In this document: positions 1 to 10,071 of the stretch, piece after piece
Numbering within the stretch: the stretch's first letter is position 1
Layout of the letters: each line of letters opens with the position of its first letter
DNA from: Oehlia diaphana
Taxonomy: Eukaryota; Glomeromycota; Glomeromycetes; Glomerales; Glomeraceae
NCBI GenBank assembly: GCA_003833135.1
Contig: QZLH01001145.1
Coordinates: 1-30,983 of the forward strand
Length of the DNA: 30,983 bases
Direction of reading: 5' to 3'
Program-made: the position numbers and the translations under genes
The notes under the pieces: model-generated
What the model saw: only the letters and a program-made list of their open reading frames with translations
Databases searched by the model: none
What the model was told of the DNA's origin: nothing

Positions 1-240
1 TGTTACATATCGGGTACCCGATATGTAATAAATGTCCGATATGTATCTGATTAGTCACTGATATATAGGTACCCGATATGTACCCGATAGCATCAATTTT
101 GACCAGTGTGGTTAATCAATTTAAACTGGTTTGAATATAACCGGTTAACTGAATCGTAAACTGGTTAAATTTCGAATCGGTTAAACCCAGTTATAAATCT
201 GATAACCGATTCCAGTTCTAACCTCTAAGGCTAACATTTA
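1..240. repeat. Degenerate satellite-like repeats (CGGGTACCCGATATGT and AACCGGTTAA words)
   Basis: The first ~110 bases are variants of a self-complementary word around ATCGGGTACCCGATAT. Bases ~110-235 then repeat variants of AACCGGTTAA and AACTGGTTAA. Such short, mutually similar GC-richer words are typical of subterminal regions of non-autonomous DNA transposons. The element is cut by the window edge, so its ends cannot be defined. The boundary phrase 'aattttgaccagt' near 94-109 recurs at the end of a similar block near 8792-8810. From 240 to 394 I see only AT-rich sequence. Confidence 0.55.
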
Positions 241-394
241 AAATTCTTTTTATTGCATATGCTTTCATTATGAAAACTAACATTTTATCTTTTTTATATT
301 AAATAAAAATAGGAAAAATTTAAGAATCCTTGAATCTACATAAATTATCTCTATTTTTCATAAGTAAAATTATTGATGATTTAAGGATATAAAA

Positions 395-591
395 TTACCG
401 TAAAGTCCCGAATATAAGCACTTCCCGAATATAAGTACCCCCAGATTTTTATATTACCCAAATGTAAGCACCCTTGACCAACACTATGATAATTTTGGCC
501 AATACTACAATATACCAAATATATAAATTTATCCAAATATAAGCACCCCTATAACAAAAAAAGGTTGCTTATATTCGGGACTTTACGGTAA
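395..591. mobile_element. MITE-like element, 26 bp perfect terminal inverted repeats
   Basis: The left end (395-420) begins TTACCGTAAAGTCCCGAATA and its exact reverse complement closes the element at 566-591. The inner part of the repeat (CCGAATATAAGCA) recurs in degenerate form three more times inside, near 426, 464 and 533. If the TA next to each CCG is taken as the target duplication, the element fits Tc1/mariner-type insertion; that is inference. It has no coding capacity. Bases 592-934 show no recognisable gene or repeat. Confidence 0.8.
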
Positions 592-934
592 AAGAGATTA
601 ATGAGTGGATGAAAGCTACATTTAAAAATATGACCTTAATCATATTAGAAAAGATTTTAACCAGAAGTAGTAGTAAAATAATTAAAAGTTAATTGATAAT
701 TTAATAATAATTATTAATAAGATTTAATAAATTATTTTAGTTACAGATTTATTCATTTTAAGTCTGTCAAATAGAAAATAAATTCTCTAATTTCGTAAAG
801 AAAAAAGAACTTATTGGATCACATAAGAAATATTTTAAGTTTAAATTATCAACGGCAAATCCAACAGAAATTAATATTGGTCAATAAGTAAATTATTTAA
901 TATATATAAATTTTTAAATTTTTTTTTAAGAATA

Positions 935-1250
935 TACCGTATATCACAGGCCATAGTACCCCCCTATGCATAGTACCCCCCTTGAAAAATTTCATAGAAT
1001 TGTATAGTACCTGGGGGGATATTTTACAATTATCTCGTGATTCAGTGATCAGATTTAAGCCATTTTTTTTTATTTGATAGCTCTCATTGAGCTCTTCAAA
1101 ATAAAAAAAGAACATTCAAATTGGACCAGTAGATTGTGAGATATTCACAAAAAACAGAATTTTTAGACTTTGTTTAGTACCCAGGGGTACAGGGTCAAAC
1201 CCCTGATTTTTGCAAGATATCCAGGGTACTGTGGCCCGCTATATACGGTA
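935..1250. mobile_element. MITE-like element with imperfect ~28 bp inverted ends
   Basis: The left end starts TACCGTATATCACAGGCCAT at 935. The right end, read on the other strand from 1250, starts TACCGTATATAGCGGGCCAC. Inside are several copies of the word AGTACCC(C). The TACCGT end resembles the element at 395-591, so both may use related transposases. A short open frame on the minus strand (897-1115) overlaps this element and is not considered a gene. Confidence 0.65.
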
Positions 1251-1251
1251 A

Positions 1252-2393
1252 CCAATTTGCATCCTGGGTGATTTGACAATTTTTCACCTAGGGTGATTTA
1301 ACCTGATAATCTTATATAATTTTAATATAATTCATAACTAACAGGTTGATTTTGCCTAGATGATTTCATTACATGATTTATTAAATTTTATTGGCTAATT
1401 AATGTGCAGATCATTTCTTAATGTTTCTTTAAATAACTTAAAAATGAAGTTCTTTTTATTATTTTCTTGCTTTTCACTACTTTTTTACTTTTGATAATGT
1501 TATTTTTAGAAGGTTAGATAACTTCACTTAAAATAATTCTATTGAACTTAAAACAGCAGGTTTATTTTTATTTTATTATTTTTGCTATATTTTGTGCTTT
1601 TTTATATCAGTAATAACTTTAGATTTCTTTTTTTTTTAACTTTTATGTCATTCTTCATTGTATCATTTTTGTATATTTTGGTAGTGTTTTCACTATCATT
1701 TTTGTGGTGTCTTTTCCATTATTTTGTATATTTTAGTAGTATGTTTTTCCAATCATTTTCACGATATTTTTTTTATCATTTTTATGGTATTATTTATATT
1801 TTAATAGTGTTTCTCTACCATTTTGTGATGTTTTTCTTATTACTTTTATATATTTTGGTAATATGTTTCCTATTATTTTCACAGTATTTTTCTTATCATT
1901 TTCGTGATATTATTTATATTTTAATGGTGTTTTCACTATCATTTATGTGATTTCTTATTACTTTTGTATATTTTAGTGGTATGTTATTAATATCTTTTTT
2001 GTGGTATTTTTCTTATCTTAATGGTATTTTCATTATCATTTTAGTGGTATTTTTTTTATTATTTTTGTATGTTTTGGTGGTATATTTTCCTATCATTTTC
2101 ATGATGTTTTCTTATCATATTGTAGTATTATTTATATTTTAATAGTATTTTCACTATGTCTTTTCTATTTTTTGTGGCATTTTTTTATTCCTTTTCATTT
2201 CACTTTTGATACAATTATTTCAAATTATCATTGATTAAATAAATTTTATATATAAATAAATAATTTAAGTGTGCAATATTAAAATTTACAGTAAATATTT
2301 AACCAATTAAATTTAATAAATTAATTAGGAATGAAATCACCTGAGTGAAATCACCTTTAGGTAATTTCACCCCAAGTGCAAGTTAGCAACACT
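1252..2393. mobile_element. Larger inverted-repeat element with a T-rich minisatellite core
   Basis: The left end reads CCAATTTGCATCCTGGGTGA near 1252-1275. The right end, reverse-complemented from ~2393, reads GCTAACTTGCACTTGGGGTG, about 70% identical. Both flanks carry repeated GGTGATTT(cA) words (1267, 1292 and 2338-2370). The pairing implies a ~1.14 kb non-autonomous element. No transposase frame is present. The plus-strand open frame at 1582-1950 is hydrophobic low complexity from the repeat core. Confidence 0.45.
1640..2200. repeat. Degenerate T-rich minisatellite
   Basis: The tract is built from variants of 'ttttgtatattttagtggtat' and 'tatcattttcatgat'. A higher-order unit is visible: 'tttatattttaat(a/g)gt' recurs near 1794, 1913 and 2131. 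The plus strand is almost free of A-rich runs, giving a strong strand bias. It lies inside the inverted-repeat element at 1252-2393. Confidence 0.6.
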
Positions 2394-2469
2394 CTTTTTC
2401 TAATATATTTTTTTTTGTTTTAGGTCCCTTGAAAAAAAGTCAAGTAGAATTAAAGATAAATTTATTTTC

Positions 2470-2575
2470 AAACAATCAAAAGGAAATATAGCGTCAAATA
2501 AAAATAATGCACAAAATTCATTTATTGGTAAAGGAAATATGGTGTCAAACAATGCACAAATCCATTTATTGGTAA
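2470..2575 (+). repeat. Direct tandem duplication, ~45-52 bp, two copies
   Basis: Two adjacent copies begin AAAGGAAATAT near 2479 and 2531 and both end in CATTTATTGGTAA. The second copy ends in ATTGGTAAGTT, a good splice-donor look-alike, and the block follows a TTTTGTTTTAG acceptor-like sequence at ~2413-2423. It may be a relic exon, but I recognise no protein. From 2580 to 3100 there is only AT-rich sequence with no feature I can support. Confidence 0.4.
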
Positions 2576-3105
2576 GTTAAGTTAAAGATTTTAGAGTTAA
2601 TGTTAAGATTAAAAAAAATAAAATCTAGAAATTAAATTATATAAACAGGAAGAAAAAATTAAAAAAAATTAAAGAAAATCTTTAAAAAGTTAAAGATCTT
2701 AAAACTTTGATTCAATTTAAGTAGTAAATTTAAAAATTTATAATAATTTAGTACAAGTTATTTCTCATCAAATGAAAACTCCATATAAATTATATCAAAA
2801 AGTTTTTATAATACAACTTTATATATATATAACTTGAACATATAAACTTTTTGCATTAATATAGTAATTAATTAATCGTAAATAAATATTTGATTTTTTA
2901 ATAAATTTTATTAATTTGGTTTTTTTAAAAAAATGGTTTAATTTCAATCAAATCCTTTATTTCTTTTTTATAAATATTTTAATAAAAAATTATTAAGTAT
3001 TCAAAAAAAATATCAGAATTTGATTCTACTGACACCACATAAATTTTTAATTTTTTTTTAGTTTTAGTGACCAACTCTATATATTAAAAATATTTAATAA
3101 TTACT

Positions 3106-3236
3106 CAGCACGAGGTGCCAAGTAACTATTGTATTTGCAATAAGCAATATGATTGGTGGGATTTACTAAGTGCAGATCAGCAAATTTCACTGATCATATT
3201 CTTATTGCAAATACATGTAAGGCACACCAGTGCTGC
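3106..3236. repeat. Short inverted-repeat element (hairpin MITE)
   Basis: A 15 bp arm (TGTATTTGCAATAAG, 3130-3144) is repeated exactly in inverse orientation at 3201-3215. Pairing extends inward through AATATGAT/ATCATATT and outward through AGCAC..GGTGCC versus GGCACACC..GTGCT. The folded element would span ~130 bp. It lies just downstream of the SNF2 pseudogene. Confidence 0.6.
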
Positions 3237-4131
3237 AGTTACGAGGTCATGTTATACTAAGTAACTGTATTATTAGACTTACGTAATAGGTATTTATTAT
3301 ACAACTTAGTAACTAGTTGTACTAATCTAAATCACTAATTAGTAAATATCTGATAAATATATATATTTAATTATTACCTAATAAAATTTGTAAATCTTTC
3401 TTCAACTGAGCTTTATCAATATTTAAACTCTTATTAGATTGCTGCTTCTCAAAAGCTTGAAATGTTAAGTCACATTTTTTTTTGAAGTTCAAATACACGG
3501 TCCTCAATTGTATTTTCAATAAAAAATCTAAAGACAGAAACTGGTCGAGTTTAATCAATTTTGTAAATTCGATCTATAGCTTGATTCTCAATACTTAGAT
3601 TCCACCAAGGATCCATAAGAAAACATTGATTAGCTGCAGTAAAATTCAATCCCAAAGACTTATATCTTAAACTAATTAAAAGAATTTTTCTTTTTAGATT
3701 ATTGTTAAAATTATTTACTGCCTCCTTTAGCTGATTATGTACCATTTTACCATCAAATCGAACAAATTTGACATTTGCATTTTTAAAAGCAATTTCAATC
3801 AAATCAAGAAAAAATGTCCATTGGTTGAAACTACTGATTTATTATCATCATTATTTTGATTTAAAAATTCTAATAAAGCTTCAATTTTGAAACTTATTTT
3901 AAAATCATTTAAATTTCTAACTGAATTTTAAAAAAGCTGTGTATGATTGCAAATCTGTCGTAATCTCAGGACCTTTTCTAGAAATATTACACTGTTATAT
4001 TTTAAATTGCCGTCTTTTGATTCTTTTCAACTTCTAAATTATTCTTTTGTATCACTTTTCATTTTATCATAAATCTTTCTCTCATCTGTCTTAAACTTAA
4101 TTTTATGAGCATAGAAACTAATAGTAGGAAG

Positions 4132-5316
4132 TAGTGTTCTGAATGGGTCAGGTTGGGTTGGATAACCTATCTTACTTGACCTGATCCATTTAATCTGTTT
4201 GACCCATGTATCAAAAATGATATTTTCTCATTAAAAATAAAAAAATCCAAGTTTTTTAATGAAAACGTTAATAAAAAATGGATTATTAATTGAAAATGTC
4301 AAACCTGACATTTTTAGTTAAAAATAATAAAAAAAAGTTTTTTTTTAATAAAAAACTTTGAATCTGACATTTTTAGTTTTTAAAAAAATAAAACTTTTTT
4401 TTTTTAATGAAAAACGTTGAATCTGACATTTTTTAGTTAAAAAAAATAAATTACATCAAACCTGACATTTTTTTGTACAATAATTATTATTAAGAAAAAA
4501 TGTTTCAGCATTTTTTTTTTAATAATTTTACATGAAAAAATGCCAAAACGTTTTTCTTAATAATTAATATATAAAAAAATGCTTCGATGTTTTTTTTTAA
4601 TATTATTATATGGAAAAATGGCAAAATGTTTTTCTTAATAATTAATACAAAAAAAATGCTTTGACATTTTTTTAATAATTTTATATGAAAAAACGCCAAA
4701 ACATTTTTTTAATAATTAATAAAAAAAAACGTTTTTAGCATTTTTTTTAATATTATTATATGAAAAAATGCCAAAACATTTTTTTTAATAATTAATACAA
4801 AAAAATGTTTCAACATTTTTTTTTTAATAATTTTATATGAAAAAATGCTAAAACATTTTTTTCTTAATAATTAATACAAAAAAAATGGTTTGACTTTTTT
4901 TTTAATAATTTTATTGAAAAAACGCTAAAACGTTTTTTCTTAATAATTATTACAAAAAAAATGTTTTAATATTTTTTTTTAATATTTTTATATGAAAAAA
5001 TGCCAAATTTACAAAAAAAAATGTTTTGATATTTTTTTTTAATATTTTTATATGAAAAAATGCCAAATTTACAAAAAAAACGTTTCGATATGTTTTTTTA
5101 ATATTTTTATATGAAAAAATGCCAAAACATTTTTTTTATATATTTTACCCATCTGGCCAGAAATATTATGTCAAGTTAAATGGATCAAACGGGTCAGGTC
5201 AAACTGTAATCTGACCCAAGGTCAGGTTATGAATTTGATGACCTAACCCGAAATTTTTGGGTCAATCCAATGGGTTACCAGAAGTCCAGAAGTGACCTGA
5301 TCTGTTTAAAACACTA
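4132..5316. mobile_element. hAT-like non-autonomous element (1,185 bp) inserted in the SNF2 gene
   Basis: The ends are TAGTGTTCTGAATGGGTCAG at 4132 and, read inverted from 5316, TAGTGTTTTAAACAGATCAG. TAGTGTT is a hAT-type terminus. The flanking 8-mers GTAGGAAG (4124-4131) and GTAGGATA (5317-5324) match at six positions, consistent with an old 8 bp hAT target duplication. The outer ~120-170 bp on each side carry degenerate GACCTGACCC/GGGTCAGG words, and the centre is a tandem AACGTTTT-type array. There is no transposase. It separates the helicase N-lobe from the C-lobe, so excision would rejoin the two coding halves approximately. Confidence 0.85.
4495..5130. repeat. Tandem array of self-complementary AAATGCCAAAACATTT units
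   Basis: The words 'tatgaaaaaatgccaaaac' and 'aataattaatacaaaaaaatg' alternate, with the first recurring at about 75-80 bp spacing (near 4530, 4608, 4683, 4758, 4836, 4910, 4992, 5051, 5109). Each unit contains AAA(C/T)GTTTT-like palindromes that could form hairpins. A related array lies at 7320-7545. The 64-residue minus-strand frame at 4505-4699 is a by-product of this array. Confidence 0.7.
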
Positions 5317-6539
5317 GTAGGATAAGACATCCATTGAATTTCATGTTTTTTGTCCTACAAAGACAAATGGTTTTCATTAAACTTCTAAGATTGTTAAGAT
5401 GACTATTATTATATTGAGATTTTATTGTTTTGTTATTAAATATGTTATTCTACATTTCTAAACTATCAAAAAGAATGAATCTTAAAAATTTAATTAAAGA
5501 ATATAACTTGTTTATAATTGAAGTTCCTGTAAGAATTCATCTTCTCTCAGTATCCAAATTACATGCAGTAATACTTTGATTTATTGATCTTGTACAAATA
5601 ATATGTCCTTTATCTAAGATAACTCAAAGCCATTTAATGGCTAATAATTCACTCCTTTCTTTTATATCTGATTGTGCAAGAATAGTATAAGTGGTAATTA
5701 TTATATCATAATTTTTAAGGAATTCTGGATCATTATTTTGATTACTACTATAAAAAACATAATAAGAAAAAAACCCTTTCTTAGATTTGTTCAATCCAAT
5801 TTTTAAGCACACTTAAAGAAGCAACAATCAGAGTAATTTTAAAATATGTGAAATTTAAATTGATTGCAGGTTTGAAAGCTATCAAAGCAATCATTTGTAT
5901 CATCTTGCCAAGACCCATATCATCAGCAAGTATTTCACTTCTGCTAAGATTAGGGTGTGTTATTGTTATAAATCTTACTACTGTATTATAGTAGAGTATT
6001 TTTTTTGATTAATCCTCTTTTTGAATTCAGAATTGAACTTTTTCATTGATAGTTAGCTCTTTAGGGTGTTTATTTGATAATATCCAACCAAAGCCTTATT
6101 TCTGATATAGAAGTAATTTCGTAATTAATGTTTTTAGTTGTAGTGCTTTTAGAAGATTTACTAAAAATTCAGCTTCTGATTGTGAAGCCAAATCTAATTT
6201 TTTTATCCTTTTTTTAAAATCTTTGGAAATTTTAAATATTGGTAATCTAACAACTACACTGCTCTTGGTTTTTTTATAAATTTTTTGAAGAGTATTATTT
6301 GATATATTATAATTATTATAATTATTATTATTATTATTATCTTCATTGTTATTGACTTGTTTAATTCTAAATTTTGGTAGTCTTCCTGTATTATTGTTAT
6401 TATTTTTGGTAGACATTGAGATTTTTATTTGAATAATTTTTATTTTGTTTGAGAGTATTTAAAAAAAAAAATTATTTCTAATTAGTATATTATTAAATGA
6501 GAAAAGAAACAAAAGATTTCTAATTATTAATAAAAAAAT

Positions 6540-7045
6540 CTACTTACGTAAAGTATATATTGTGGTAAAAATGTGGAAAAAAATGTACTTACGTGAGTAT
6601 ATTGAGAATCCCGCTTACTTATAATAAAGGTCACTGTAACTCTAAGGTAAAATCACTAAGAAAAAAATTTTGATGATCCTACTATAAATAGATAAATTAC
6701 ACCTAAAAAGAAAATATTACACTGCATTATTATAATTTTTTTCCTTTTAAATCAATTAACCAATAATATTAAGAATTGAAGTAAGGTAAAATTACTAGTA
6801 AATTTAAAATTTTTCTCAGAGACTTTTATTAGAAGTAAGTGGAGTTCTGTATACTGTGATAAAAAGTATGGAAAAAATATACTTACATGAATATATTAAA
6901 AGTATAAAAAAAAATGTACTTATATAAGTATATTGTAGTAAAAAGTGTGAAAAAAAATATATTTACGTGAGTGTATTAAAAGTGTGAAAAAATGTACTTA
7001 TGTGAATATATTAAAAGTGTGAAAAAAATATACTTACATGAGTTA
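6540..7045. repeat. Minisatellite of TACTTACGTGAGTATATTAAAAGTGTGAAAAAA units
   Basis: Units of roughly 35-50 bp containing 'acttacgtgagtatatt' followed by 'aaaagtgtgaaaaaa' repeat from 6540 to 6603 and again from 6850 to 7045. The array is interrupted by the MITE at 6604-6849, whose target duplication (TATATT/TATACT) is part of the repeat unit. Confidence 0.65.
6604..6849. mobile_element. MITE, family 1 copy A (nested in the minisatellite)
   Basis: The ends are GAGAATCCCGCTTACTTATA (6604) and, inverted from 6849, CAGAACTCCACTTACTTCTA. Both arms continue into AATAAA(A/G)GT. The interior shares GATCCTACTATAAA, a TTTTTTTCCTTTT tract, AATTAACCAATA and AAGTAAGGTAAAA with the element at 9360-9586, so the two are copies of one family. 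The flanks TATATT and TATACT fit a ~6 bp target duplication. Confidence 0.7.
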
Positions 7046-7740
7046 ATATTCTAATCTGTCAATCTCCCATCTGTATCCATCATCAGATATCTGTTATTTT
7101 CAGATATTTGCCATTTTGGATATCTGTACATATAAATAGGATGGATCACAGATATCTGTAATAGAATGATGGATTCCATCCAATCCTATCTGAATTTGAC
7201 AAATCCTATCTGAATTAAACGGATCATCTGGATAATCTAATTTTTACTATATAATTCTGATTAAATCTGTAATGCTGGTCAGAATGATAAAAAAAATAAA
7301 TAGTTTTGGCATTTTATATATAAAAACAAAAAGTAAAAAACGTTTTGCAACATTTTTTAAATAATTTAAAGTAAAAATATTGCGAAAACGTTTATTTAGT
7401 TAAAAATAATATTTCGCAACATTTTTTTAATAATTTAATATAAAAACGTTGTGAAACATTATATTTACATTAATTTAATTAAAAAAAACGTTTCGCACTA
7501 TTTTTTTTAATAATTTAAAGTAAAAATATTACAAAAATGTTTTTATGATAAAGCTCGAGCCAGTTCGAGCCAGCTCAGCTCAAGTCAGGATTTTCATGAC
7601 TCAGCTTGGCTTGAACCGAGTTGAGCTAAGATTTTTTGTGGCTCAGCTCATTTCAGGCTTGGCTTAGTGCAGATCTTCAAGCCAAACTAAGCCAGACTGT
7701 AGTTCAGCTCAAGTCGACTCATGTAGAGCACTATATATAT
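7046..7740. mobile_element. Composite transposon remnant with GGATATCTG and GAGCTCAAGTC blocks
   Basis: Three blocks follow one another. Bases 7060-7245 repeat variants of GGATATCTGT and ATCCATC. Bases 7275-7545 are an AACGTTTTGCAACATTTTTT array related to the one at 4495-5130. Bases 7555-7735 repeat GCTCGAGCC, CAGCTCAAGTC and CTTGGCTT words. The right edge ending GAGCACTA (to ~7733) reads TAGTGCTC on the other strand, resembling a hAT-type terminus. I could not find a matching left TIR, so the block may be nested or truncated. Confidence 0.45.
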
Positions 7741-7751
7741 ATATATTAAGC

Positions 7752-8043
7752 CAGTTCATTTCTGATTGTTCAGGTTTTTGATCACAAAATCTGGTAGCCA
7801 ATCTAAATATATAATCAAAATCAAAATTGAGTATACTGATTGTTGATCACAAAAAATTTCAAATAACCAATCAGCCCATTTGTTTTTGTTGTGTTTTGCC
7901 TATTTTAAAATATAATAAAAAAAATTCCACTTTTTTTTAGTTTAGGAAAATTAAGTCACTGATCGAGTTACATACACCAATTTATTAACTAATATAATTC
8001 AATTAAAAACTGATTAAAATTCTGAACGATCAGAAATGAACTG
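7752..8043. mobile_element. MITE-like element with 22 bp inverted ends
   Basis: The left end CAGTTCATTTCTGATTGTTC (7752) and the inverted right end CAGTTCATTTCTGATCGTTC (from 8043) differ at one position over 22 bp. Inside, TGATCACAAAA occurs twice near 7778 and 7844. I see no clear target duplication. It has no coding capacity. The next 390 bases (8044-8435) hold no feature I can support. Confidence 0.7.
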
Positions 8044-8436
8044 ACCTATTATTTTGTTATACATTATACAGCATTTTAATAGTATTTAATTTGGTTTAGC
8101 AAAATTTTATTCATATGATAAAATCTGTACCATAATGAAAATTCATTGTATTAAATAATTTGTTAAATCAAATTTGTTGTAATGCAAGCTGACTGTATTA
8201 AAAGTGTAATAATTATTATATATATGATGGTAGTTTCATTCTTCTCATCTATCATCTGAAAAATCTAACAAATTACAGATATAGGATATTTGATAGATAT
8301 ATACTGTATAATAATACACTTTATTAAACATATTATTTATCGGTAAGTATGATATGACTTCTATTGTATGTATAGTATTGTCTATACTGTATAATTAATT
8401 TTATATAATATATTGTTTACTTTAAATTTAGTATTA

Positions 8437-8516
8437 AAGTTAGGATTAGAGTAAGGATTAGGGTAAGGATTAGGGTTAAAATTAGAAGAATTAAAGTTAG
8501 GGTTAGGGTTAGGGAT
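8437..8516 (+). repeat. Interstitial telomere-like TTAGGG tract
   Basis: The tract contains three consecutive GTTAGG-type units (near 8496-8515) plus about five degenerate ones (AAGGATTAG, AAAGTTAGG) upstream. TTAGGG is the usual fungal telomere repeat. Here it sits inside the window with repeats on both sides, so it is an interstitial copy rather than a chromosome end. Confidence 0.7.
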
Positions 8517-8554
8517 TTGGCTATTTAAAATATAAAGATTAGAGTAAATTACCT

Positions 8555-8810
8555 GGTATCTATTCGATATGCATTATAATATATCGGATATCTAATAAAT
8601 ATATGATACATGTCTGATATTCTATAGTATGATATATATGTGAAAAGTGTGCAATGTCTATAATATATATCTTCGAATTTACGCATAAATACCACATGTA
8701 TCAAGTATCTGATATGTGTGGATATGTTGCATATTATAGGCATACCTCATACATATCAGACACATATCGGATATCTGATAAGTGCACGACAATATTAATT
8801 TTGACCAGTA
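8555..8810. repeat. Degenerate ATATCGGATATCTGATA repeats
   Basis: Variants of ATCGGATATCTGATA and TACATGTCTGATAT recur through ~250 bp, near 8578, 8610, 8707 and 8765. The block ends with 'aatattaattttgaccagta', very like the end of the block at 1-110, suggesting both are subterminal repeats of one transposon family. The short minus-strand open frame here (8549-8743) is not a gene. Bases 8811-9359 show nothing I can annotate. Confidence 0.5.
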
Positions 8811-9359
8811 GAAAGAAAATGAAATGTTAAAATTGCTATTATATTGGAATTTTTCGTTAGCGAAAAAAAGAAATTGGTTGGCTATTTGCAGTTTTTCATT
8901 TGGAGTAAATACACGTGAATAAATTTGTTAACTGTATTGTGGGTTGCCTACTCTTGTTAGTTTTACACTTTTATCATACTTACAAGTTTCTAAAGTAAAA
9001 CACAATAAACACTTTTTACAAATGTAGCAATTAGCAGAAAGTTATTTGCACGTCATTTTTTGATTTTATTGCCAGATACTATCCTTTTATATTATATATT
9101 AATGAAAATCACTTAAAGTCACGCTTTATTAACATATCATATAACACGGTGTTTTCAGTATTTTCAGTAAATTTATTATAATTGATCGATATAGTATAGA
9201 TTCAACCAAATTGAAAATAGCGATAATAAAATCATATGATTTATAAGTACTATAATTTGATTGGTTATTAAATCTAATAAAGTTTATATTAAACTGAATA
9301 TTATGTAATATAGGTAACTCCTTTAAGAATTTTTATTTTTTATTGCATCTATATTATAT

Positions 9360-9586
9360 CAGGACTCTGCTTATTTATAAGATAGGTCATCCCTAGGCGT
9401 AAAGTAAAAATCATATATAAAATTCTTTGCAGATCCTACTATAAAAGGAAATTTTATATTATATTGTTATGATTTTTTTTCTTTTTAGCTAATTAACCAA
9501 TAGAATTTAAGAAAAAAGTAAGGTAAAAATCATTAGTAAAAAGCTAATTTTCTATGGTAACTTTTATTATAAGTAAGCAGGTCCTG
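9360..9586. mobile_element. MITE, family 1 copy B with 6 bp target duplication
   Basis: The left end is CAGGACTCTGCTTATTTATA and the inverted right end is CAGGACCTGCTTACTTATAA. TTATAT flanks both sides (9354-9359 and 9587-9592), a perfect 6 bp target duplication. The interior matches copy A at 6604-6849 over several blocks. It lies ~480 bp downstream of the methionyl-tRNA synthetase stop codon. Bases 9593-10071 contain no other feature I can support. Confidence 0.75.
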
Positions 9587-10071
9587 TTATATCATATTCC
9601 TATAATATGTTACATGTAAAAGTCAAAAATGACCTTTTAAATCCTTTTTGATATATTAAGAAAACTTGTAAATACAATAATATAAAATATATAGTAAATG
9701 TATAAGGTCTCATGCTAGAATTTTTTAAAAAATGGAAATCTTAATAAAATCATATGATCAAAATGATTGACATAATTAATATATATTTCTGGATCCTAAT
9801 GTTCCATTTAAATTTTAATATATATATATGAGAGTTTATTAGCTATTGAAGTTTGTATAATGTTGGCAATAATTGGATTTGACCACATTATAACTTACTG
9901 ATGAACTATATGTAATAATTTGACGAACATTTTTTTGTAAAAATACATACTATGGTGTTGAATACCAGTAGTATGTTTTAGAAAGTTGAAAAAAACATGA
10001 AGTCAATATCATAATTTCTTTTTATTTCTGAAATGTTTTACATAATGTTGCTAAACTAATAAATTTATATT

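Larger units (their letters stand above)
3367..6416 (-). pseudogene. Dead SNF2-family helicase (RAD5/RAD16/HLTF-like), split by a hAT-like element
   Basis: This is a decayed SWI2/SNF2 ATPase of the class that includes RAD5, RAD16 and HLTF, which remodel chromatin or act in DNA-damage tolerance. Read on the minus strand, the N-terminus starts at 6416 with an Asn-rich stretch. The ATP-binding motif ADDMGLGK lies near 5925, 'YDIIITTYTILAQ' near 5690, a degenerate DExx box (LDKGH) near 5610 and motif III-like LTGTS near 5540. The C-lobe follows after the insertion: 'VLRLRQICNH' near 3965, then SLGLNFTAANQCFLMDPWWN and AIDRIYKID near 3560-3660, ending at a stop at 3367. Several in-frame stops and frame changes are present. 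Two stops fall where Arg (before VIL) and Trp (before ILTG) would be expected, each explained by one transition. The GK is followed by Met rather than Thr. The family assignment is firm; the finer subfamily is less so. Confidence 0.85.

Noticed and set aside
1582..1950. Hydrophobic 122-codon open frame, resembling a membrane protein
   Set aside because: It is produced by the T-rich minisatellite. Residues are almost only F, L, I, Y, S and V, with no family resemblance.
4505..4699. 64-codon repetitive minus-strand frame
   Set aside because: It is a translation of the AAATGCCAAAACATTT tandem array inside the hAT-like element.
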